DNA of 64,000 nucleotides from Dietzia natronolimnaea (GTDB lineage Bacteria; Actinomycetota; Actinomycetes; Mycobacteriales; Mycobacteriaceae). Every line of letters begins with the position of its first letter. Position 1 is the first letter of the stretch. The stretch lies in NCBI RefSeq assembly GCF_039525805.1, contig NZ_BAAAHZ010000012.1. One strand, written 5' to 3'. The notes beneath the pieces were generated by a model. The model worked only from the letters and a program-made list of their open reading frames with translations, had not been told where the DNA came from and searched no databases. This document shows positions 60,466 to 64,000 of the stretch, one piece after another. Made by a program: the position numbers and the translations under genes.

Positions 60466-61883
60466 CGCTCCTCCTTCGGGAGACTGGTCAGTTCGGCGAG
60501 TGCCGTCGCGCCGCTGTGGGGACGCTCGATGTACTCGCCGGTGGTCGTCGCGGACAGTTCACCGTCGCGCATCGCGAAGTGCCCACGGACCAGGGTGTGC
60601 ACGACCCGCATCGGTACCCGCGTCCCCTCCCAGGGCGTGTACTCGGCGGCGGAGTGCTGGGTCGCCGCCTCGATCACGGTCTCTCCCGACAGGTCGACCA
60701 CCGCGAGATCGGCATCCGATCCGACCTGGATCGTGCCCTTTCTCGGGTACATGCCGAACAGTTGCGCGGACCTGGTGGACGTGGCGTTCACGAGCCGGTC
60801 GAGCGGGACCCCTCGGCGCAACCCCTCCGTCAGGGTCAGGGGCAGGACGCCGCCCACCCCGGGGAAGCCCGCACTGGCCTTCCAGATGTCCTTCTCCTTG
60901 TGCGTGCGGTGCCGGGCGTTGTGGTCGGAGCCGACGGTGTCGACGTCGCCGTTCGCCAGTCCGGTCCACAACGCCTCGAGGTCCCGCGGTTCGCGGAGCG
61001 GAGGGTTGACCTTCCCGTAGGTTCCCGGCCCGGGATCGGTCTCGGTGGTCAGGGTCAGGTACTGGGTGCACGTCTCGACGAAGAGGTTCTCGTAGGACTC
61101 CCGCTGACGCAGGACCGCGTCGAGGGCCAGCGCGCTGCTGGTGTGGACCGAGTACATGGACGCGCCGGTGACCTGCGCCATGAAGGAGACCCTCTGCACC
61201 GCCTCTGCCTCGACGAACGACGGCCTCGACATGTTCCAGGCGTGCAACGGGCCGCGGGACTCGTCGATCGGACGGCCCTTGAGCTTCCAGACCAGTTCGA
61301 TGTTCTCCGGGTGGGGGTTGATCATGGCCCCGCGATCGGCGGCCATGCCCAGCACGTCGTACATGTAGCCGTCGTCGTTGCCGGGGAGCCCGAGGTACGC
61401 GCCCTCCTCACCGCGGAAGTTCATGAAGAACTTGAAGCTCGAGACACCGAACTCGTCGATGTAGTGCGGCATCTCCTCGTAGTGCGCCTCGGAACCGACG
61501 ACGATGTGGAACCCGAAGTCCACGTGGGAGTCACGTGACATCACGTCGCGGGACCCGGGGAGCACATCCGAATAGGACTCGCCGCTCATCAGATAGACCA
61601 GCATCGTGGTGACGCCGCCGGCCACGGCCGACGCGGACTCCAGGAGGGCGTCATCGGGATCGCGGGGGACCCTGATGTCCTTTCCCAGGTGCACGTGCGG
61701 ATCGATCGCCCCGGGGAGGACGAGCTTTCCGTGGAGGTCCACCACCTCGGCGGCCTCGACCTCGGCATCCGGGGTCACTATCCCCGCGATCGTCCCGTCC
61801 TTGACGAGTAGGTCCACCCGGCGGACTCCCTCCCCGTTGAGGAAGACGTCGCCGCCGTGCAGACGAAGGTCATACGTGGTCAT
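60462..61883 (-). CDS. Dihydropyrimidinase/hydantoinase-like amidohydrolase
   Basis: A 473-residue amidohydrolase-superfamily enzyme expected to open a cyclic amide or ureide ring. All di-metal ligands are present: His63 and His65 (IDPHVHLGKD), carboxylated Lys151 (SSFKFFMNF), His191 (NPHPEN), His247 (SVHTSSALA) and Asp320 (GSDHNARH). The YDLRLHGGDVFL beta-sandwich start is typical. Differences such as HVHLGKD and NPHPEN set it apart from ordinary D-hydantoinases and allantoinases, so the ring may differ. Overlaps with both neighbours (ATGA). Confidence 0.87.
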   Translation of the reverse strand: MTTYDLRLHGGDVFLNGEGVRRVDLLVKDGTIAGIVTPDAEVEAAEVVDLHGKLVLPGAIDPHVHLGKDIRVPRDPDDALLESASAVAGGVTTMLVYLMSGESYSDVLPGSRDVMSRDSHVDFGFHIVVGSEAHYEEMPHYIDEFGVSSFKFFMNFRGEEGAYLGLPGNDDGYMYDVLGMAADRGAMINPHPENIELVWKLKGRPIDESRGPLHAWNMSRPSFVEAEAVQRVSFMAQVTGASMYSVHTSSALALDAVLRQRESYENLFVETCTQYLTLTTETDPGPGTYGKVNPPLREPRDLEALWTGLANGDVDTVGSDHNARHRTHKEKDIWKASAGFPGVGGVLPLTLTEGLRRGVPLDRLVNATSTRSAQLFGMYPRKGTIQVGSDADLAVVDLSGETVIEAATQHSAAEYTPWEGTRVPMRVVHTLVRGHFAMRDGELSATTTGEYIERPHSGATALAELTSLPKEER

Positions 61884-62776
61884 ACGACTGCTCCATTCTC
61901 CGTGTTCCGCGCCACCGCGTACTTCGTGTCGAGCTCGTCGAACTCGGGTTTACGCACCAGGGCCTGCCGGTCTGTCCAGCTGATCATCAGCTCGCCGGCA
62001 TCCCGGGTGTCCCCGACCTCCGCGAGGTGGTTCATCACCTGACGCATCCCGGCCACCGCGCCCCGCATGGCCGCGTTCGCGTAGAGGGCCACGGCGAAAC
62101 CGAGTTCACCCAGTTCCTCCCGCGGGAGCAGCGGGGTCAGACCACCCTCGACCATGTTGGCCATGTGGATCCCCGGGACACTCGTCGTGATCCTGCGCAT
62201 CTGGTCCACGTCCCGGGGGGCTTCGACGAAGAGCACGTCCGCCCCCGCCTCGAGGTACCGGCCCGCGCGGTCGATCGCCTCGTCGATCCCCTCGATGGCC
62301 AGGGCATCCGTACGGGCGATGATCACGAAGTCGTCGTCTCTACGGGCGTCGACAGCGGCCTTGATCTTCCCGACCATCTCGTCCGCCGAGATGACCTCCT
62401 TCCCGGTGAAGTGGCCGCACTTCTTGGGGCTGACCTGATCCTCCAGCTGGAGGGCGGCCGCCCCGGCCCCTTCGATGAGCCGGACGGTGCGCTGCACGTT
62501 CAGCGCGTTGCCGAAGCCCGTGTCGCCGTCGACGACCACCGGGATCTGCACGGCATCGGCGATCGCGTTGACGTGACCCACCAATTCGCTCAGGGTGATG
62601 AGTCCGAGGTCGGGTGCCCCGAGGTAGGAGTTGGTCACCCCCGCGCCGGTCACGTACACGGCCTCGAACCCCGTGTCCTCCACCACCCGGGCGGTGAGGG
62701 CGTTGGGAGCACCCGGCACCATCAACGGGAGCCCTCCTGATGCGAGGAGGCCTCGCAACTTCTGTGTTGTCGTCAT
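61880..62776 (-). CDS. Isocitrate lyase/PEP mutase family lyase
   Basis: A 298-residue TIM-barrel enzyme. It has the metal-binding VVVDGDTGFGNALNV (Asp83, Asp85), LQLEDQVSPKKCGHFTGK with the catalytic Cys120 in the KKCGH signature, and ARTDALAIEG. The Cys loop indicates a C-C lyase (2-methylisocitrate lyase, 2,3-dimethylmalate lyase or similar) rather than PEP mutase. Start ATG at 62776 with AGGAAAGG 11 bases upstream; a GTG four codons earlier is the alternative. Overlaps the hydantoinase-like gene. Confidence 0.88.
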   Translation of the reverse strand: MTTTQKLRGLLASGGLPLMVPGAPNALTARVVEDTGFEAVYVTGAGVTNSYLGAPDLGLITLSELVGHVNAIADAVQIPVVVDGDTGFGNALNVQRTVRLIEGAGAAALQLEDQVSPKKCGHFTGKEVISADEMVGKIKAAVDARRDDDFVIIARTDALAIEGIDEAIDRAGRYLEAGADVLFVEAPRDVDQMRRITTSVPGIHMANMVEGGLTPLLPREELGELGFAVALYANAAMRGAVAGMRQVMNHLAEVGDTRDAGELMISWTDRQALVRKPEFDELDTKYAVARNTENGAVV

Positions 62777-62810
62777 GGGTTGTTGCACCTTTCCTGGCCC
62801 GTCTGAGCCG

Positions 62811-63485
62811 CTATTCGGATGTGATCCCCAGTGCGTCCACGGCGCTCTTCCGTGCCTTGTCGAGGTGCAGTCTCAGGATCTCCGCCGCACGGTCCTCATC
62901 GCGCTCGACGATCGCCGCGACGAGTCGCTCGTGCTCGGCGAGCGCCTCCCGGGCTCGATCGGGCTTCTTGGCCGACGTCTGTCTCGCGAGGGAGATCTGG
63001 CGCTGGACCTCGACCGTCGCGGCCGCCAGTGCGTCGTTGCCGCTCATCCACGTCAACCGGGTGTGGAGGTCCCGGTCGGCGGGATACGGGCGGTCGGGAT
63101 CCTGGGACAGCTCCTCCCCCGCCTCTCCGACCAGCTGCTCGAGCTCCCGCAACTCCTCGTCGGTCGCCCTCCGGCACACCAGACGGACACTGTGTGTCTC
63201 CAGCGCGGTACGGAGCTCGTACAGATCGTCGACCTCACCGGGCTCGAACGTCTTCACGAAGGCGCCGCGGTGGCTCACGATCGTCAGCAGACCTTCGCCC
63301 ACCAGTCGCTGGATGGCCTCGCGCAGGGGCCCCCGGCTGATCCCGAGCACCTCGGCGATGGACACCTCGTTCAACCGCTCCCCGGGAGGGAGCGTGCCGT
63401 CGAGGATCATCTCCCGAACCCGCTCCTCGGTCCGACGGGCGAACGTCCCGTCCCTGGTCAAAGGGGCACTCGCGGACTTCTTCAT
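62811..63485 (-). CDS. GntR-family regulator, FCD subfamily
   Basis: A 224-residue regulator at the head of the cluster. N-terminal winged helix: RTEERVREMILDGTLPPGERLNEVSIAEVLGISRGPLREAIQRLVGEGLLTIVSHRGAFV. C-terminal all-helical FCD ligand domain: VDDLYELRTALETHSVRLVCR, RDLHTRLTW (metal-type Asp/His pattern), LAEHERLVAAIVERDEDRAAEILRLHLDKAR. ATG at 63485 follows AGAGGAG. It is likely a repressor released by a pathway acid, acting at the two identical palindromes found upstream of itself and of the cupin gene. Confidence 0.92.
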   Translation of the reverse strand: MKKSASAPLTRDGTFARRTEERVREMILDGTLPPGERLNEVSIAEVLGISRGPLREAIQRLVGEGLLTIVSHRGAFVKTFEPGEVDDLYELRTALETHSVRLVCRRATDEELRELEQLVGEAGEELSQDPDRPYPADRDLHTRLTWMSGNDALAAATVEVQRQISLARQTSAKKPDRAREALAEHERLVAAIVERDEDRAAEILRLHLDKARKSAVDALGITSE

Positions 63486-63602
63486 CCCTACTCCTCTATT
63501 CGACTCGATCACTCTCACCGCGGAGGCGCCGGTCAACTCAACCGGGCGGTCCTCAGCAGGACGTACTCGATCCCCTTGAGCACCGCCGTTCAGGTCACAC
63601 CT

Positions 63603-63632
63603 ATTGTGATGCACATCTCTGTCAACTGTCAA
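63603..63632 (-). promoter_or_regulatory. Candidate gntR promoter
   Basis: Minus-strand TTGACA (63627-63632, within the palindrome), 18 bases, CACAAT (63603-63608). A second TTGACA (63620-63625) with TAGGTG 16 bases on is an alternative. Confidence 0.5.
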
Positions 63633-63637
63633 CAGTT
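63624..63637. promoter_or_regulatory. GntR-type operator, site 2
   Basis: AACTGTCAACAGTT, identical over all 14 bases to site 1 (59636-59649) and again covering a TTGACA -35 box; 138 bases before the gntR ATG. Supports autoregulation. Confidence 0.7.
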
Positions 63638-63820
63638 AGCGACGTGCCGATCTGGTCGGCCGATTCCGTGGGCTCACCCGCAGCCCTCCCACAACCCACG
63701 CCCGTCGCGGGGCAGGCGCGCAATGGTCCGGGTTGATGTTAACGCCGATGCGACCGGGCGACCGGCAGGAAGACCGAGAGGGTCCGGCCCCCTTCCCCGA
63801 CCGGGCCGAGGCCCCCGTTG

Positions 63821-63849
63821 TTGCCGTGTCCCACATTCGCCCTTATACT
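63821..63849 (+). promoter_or_regulatory. Promoter of the MarR-like gene
   Basis: TTGCCG (63821-63826), 17-base spacer, TATACT (63844-63849), a near-consensus vegetative promoter, 42 bases before the GTG start. Confidence 0.65.
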
Positions 63850-63865
63850 TGCTTGCAGCAAGCAA
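63849..63865. promoter_or_regulatory. Perfect 17-bp palindrome, likely MarR operator
   Basis: TTGCTTGC-A-GCAAGCAA, 8-bp arms with one central base. It abuts the -10 element and covers the expected transcription start. Size and symmetry fit a MarR dimer. Confidence 0.65.
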
Positions 63866-63891
63866 TTTAATCGAAGGCCGAGGAGGTCACG

Positions 63892-64000
63892 GTGGCGATA
63901 GACGCCGAACAGGGCGGGAAACTGGCTGTCGACCTGTCCCGGGTGGTCAAGATGCTCAGGGCACTGAACATGTCCGCGCCGCGACTCCACGAGTCGCTCG
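63892..64000 (+). CDS. MarR-like transcriptional regulator, 5' part only
   Basis: Only the first 36 codons lie in the window: GTG start with a near-perfect Shine-Dalgarno (AGGAGGT, 63881-63887), reading MAIDAEQGGKLAVDLSRVVKMLRALNMSAPRLHESL. The amphipathic helix LAVDLSRVVKMLRAL resembles helix 1 of MarR proteins, and the palindrome over the promoter supports a self-regulated regulator. The family call needs the rest of the gene. Confidence 0.5.
   Translation, partial: MAIDAEQGGKLAVDLSRVVKMLRALNMSAPRLHESL

Larger units (their letters stand above)
63486..63891. other. Intergenic regulatory region between gntR and the marR-like gene
   Basis: 405 bases without a supported gene. It holds the gntR promoter and operator (63603-63637), a TGTTAACGCC element (63737-63746) that also occurs near the cupin promoter (59675-59684), and the promoter plus 17-bp palindrome of the MarR-like gene (63821-63865). 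Nothing else is recognised. Confidence 0.6.

Noticed and set aside
1..64000. CRISPR arrays, insertion sequences, prophage genes, rRNA genes
   Set aside because: No spaced direct repeats of CRISPR size, no transposase, integrase or phage structural protein, and no rRNA sequence were recognised.

Overview
The window is high-GC DNA (roughly 70 percent, strong G/C third-position bias) from a Gram-positive actinobacterium. Gene order and protein types point to the mycolic-acid group (Mycobacteriales): CoaE fused to a GrpB-like domain, polA followed by a divergent 77-nt tRNA-Leu(CAA), uvrA beside a divergent metallo-beta-lactamase gene, a HelD-type RNA polymerase ATPase, and DUF732 and DUF2786 proteins. 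Dietzia, Gordonia or Rhodococcus relatives are likely, but the genus is inferred, not proven.

Region 1 (1-23188) is mostly minus-strand housekeeping. Read in the direction of transcription it holds uvrA, infC-rpmI-rplT, a SpoU rRNA methyltransferase, an ABC-F ATPase, pheS-pheT-thiD, a DUF2786 gene, then the arginine operon argC-X-argB-argD-argF-argR and argG-argH, a Trm112-like gene, mpg and tyrS. Nearly every arg junction is a 4-base GTGA or ATGA overlap. The slot normally held by argJ is occupied by X, a 160-residue protein that looks like a shrunken ArgJ relic without the catalytic part. infC starts with AUC behind a long structured leader.

Region 2 (23335-43520) mixes strands: a metallo-beta-lactamase, a DoxX-like protein with 11-residue amphipathic repeats, a HelD-like ATPase with an overlapping DUF732 gene, a universal stress protein, uvrB, two tandem secreted DUF4185 proteins followed by an array of 14-bp repeats, coaE, rpsA, a SAM methyltransferase, a polar amino acid ABC transporter, polA and a tRNA. 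Several genes here (polA, uvrB, the methyltransferase, the metallo-hydrolase) have a TAnnnT hexamer exactly 6 nt before the start codon, the layout of leaderless mRNAs.

Region 3 (43610-44725) is a secreted pentapeptide-repeat protein next to the tRNA, visibly lower in GC than its surroundings.

Region 4 (44859-63485) is an 18.6-kb catabolic cluster, all on the minus strand: GntR/FCD regulator, isocitrate-lyase/PEP-mutase family lyase, hydantoinase-like amidohydrolase, isochorismatase-family amidohydrolase, cupin, metallo-hydrolase, a complete sugar-type ABC importer, zinc alcohol dehydrogenase, aldehyde dehydrogenase, Old Yellow Enzyme, two SDRs, an FAD oxidoreductase and two MmgE/PrpD proteins. 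An identical 14-bp palindrome (AACTGTCAACAGTT) lies over the -35 element of two promoters, before the regulator gene and before the cupin gene, and is the likely GntR operator. The gene set suggests uptake, ring opening, decarbamoylation, oxidation/reduction and C-C cleavage of an unknown, probably cyclic ureide- or imide-like compound. The window ends in the start of a MarR-like gene behind a perfect 17-bp palindrome.
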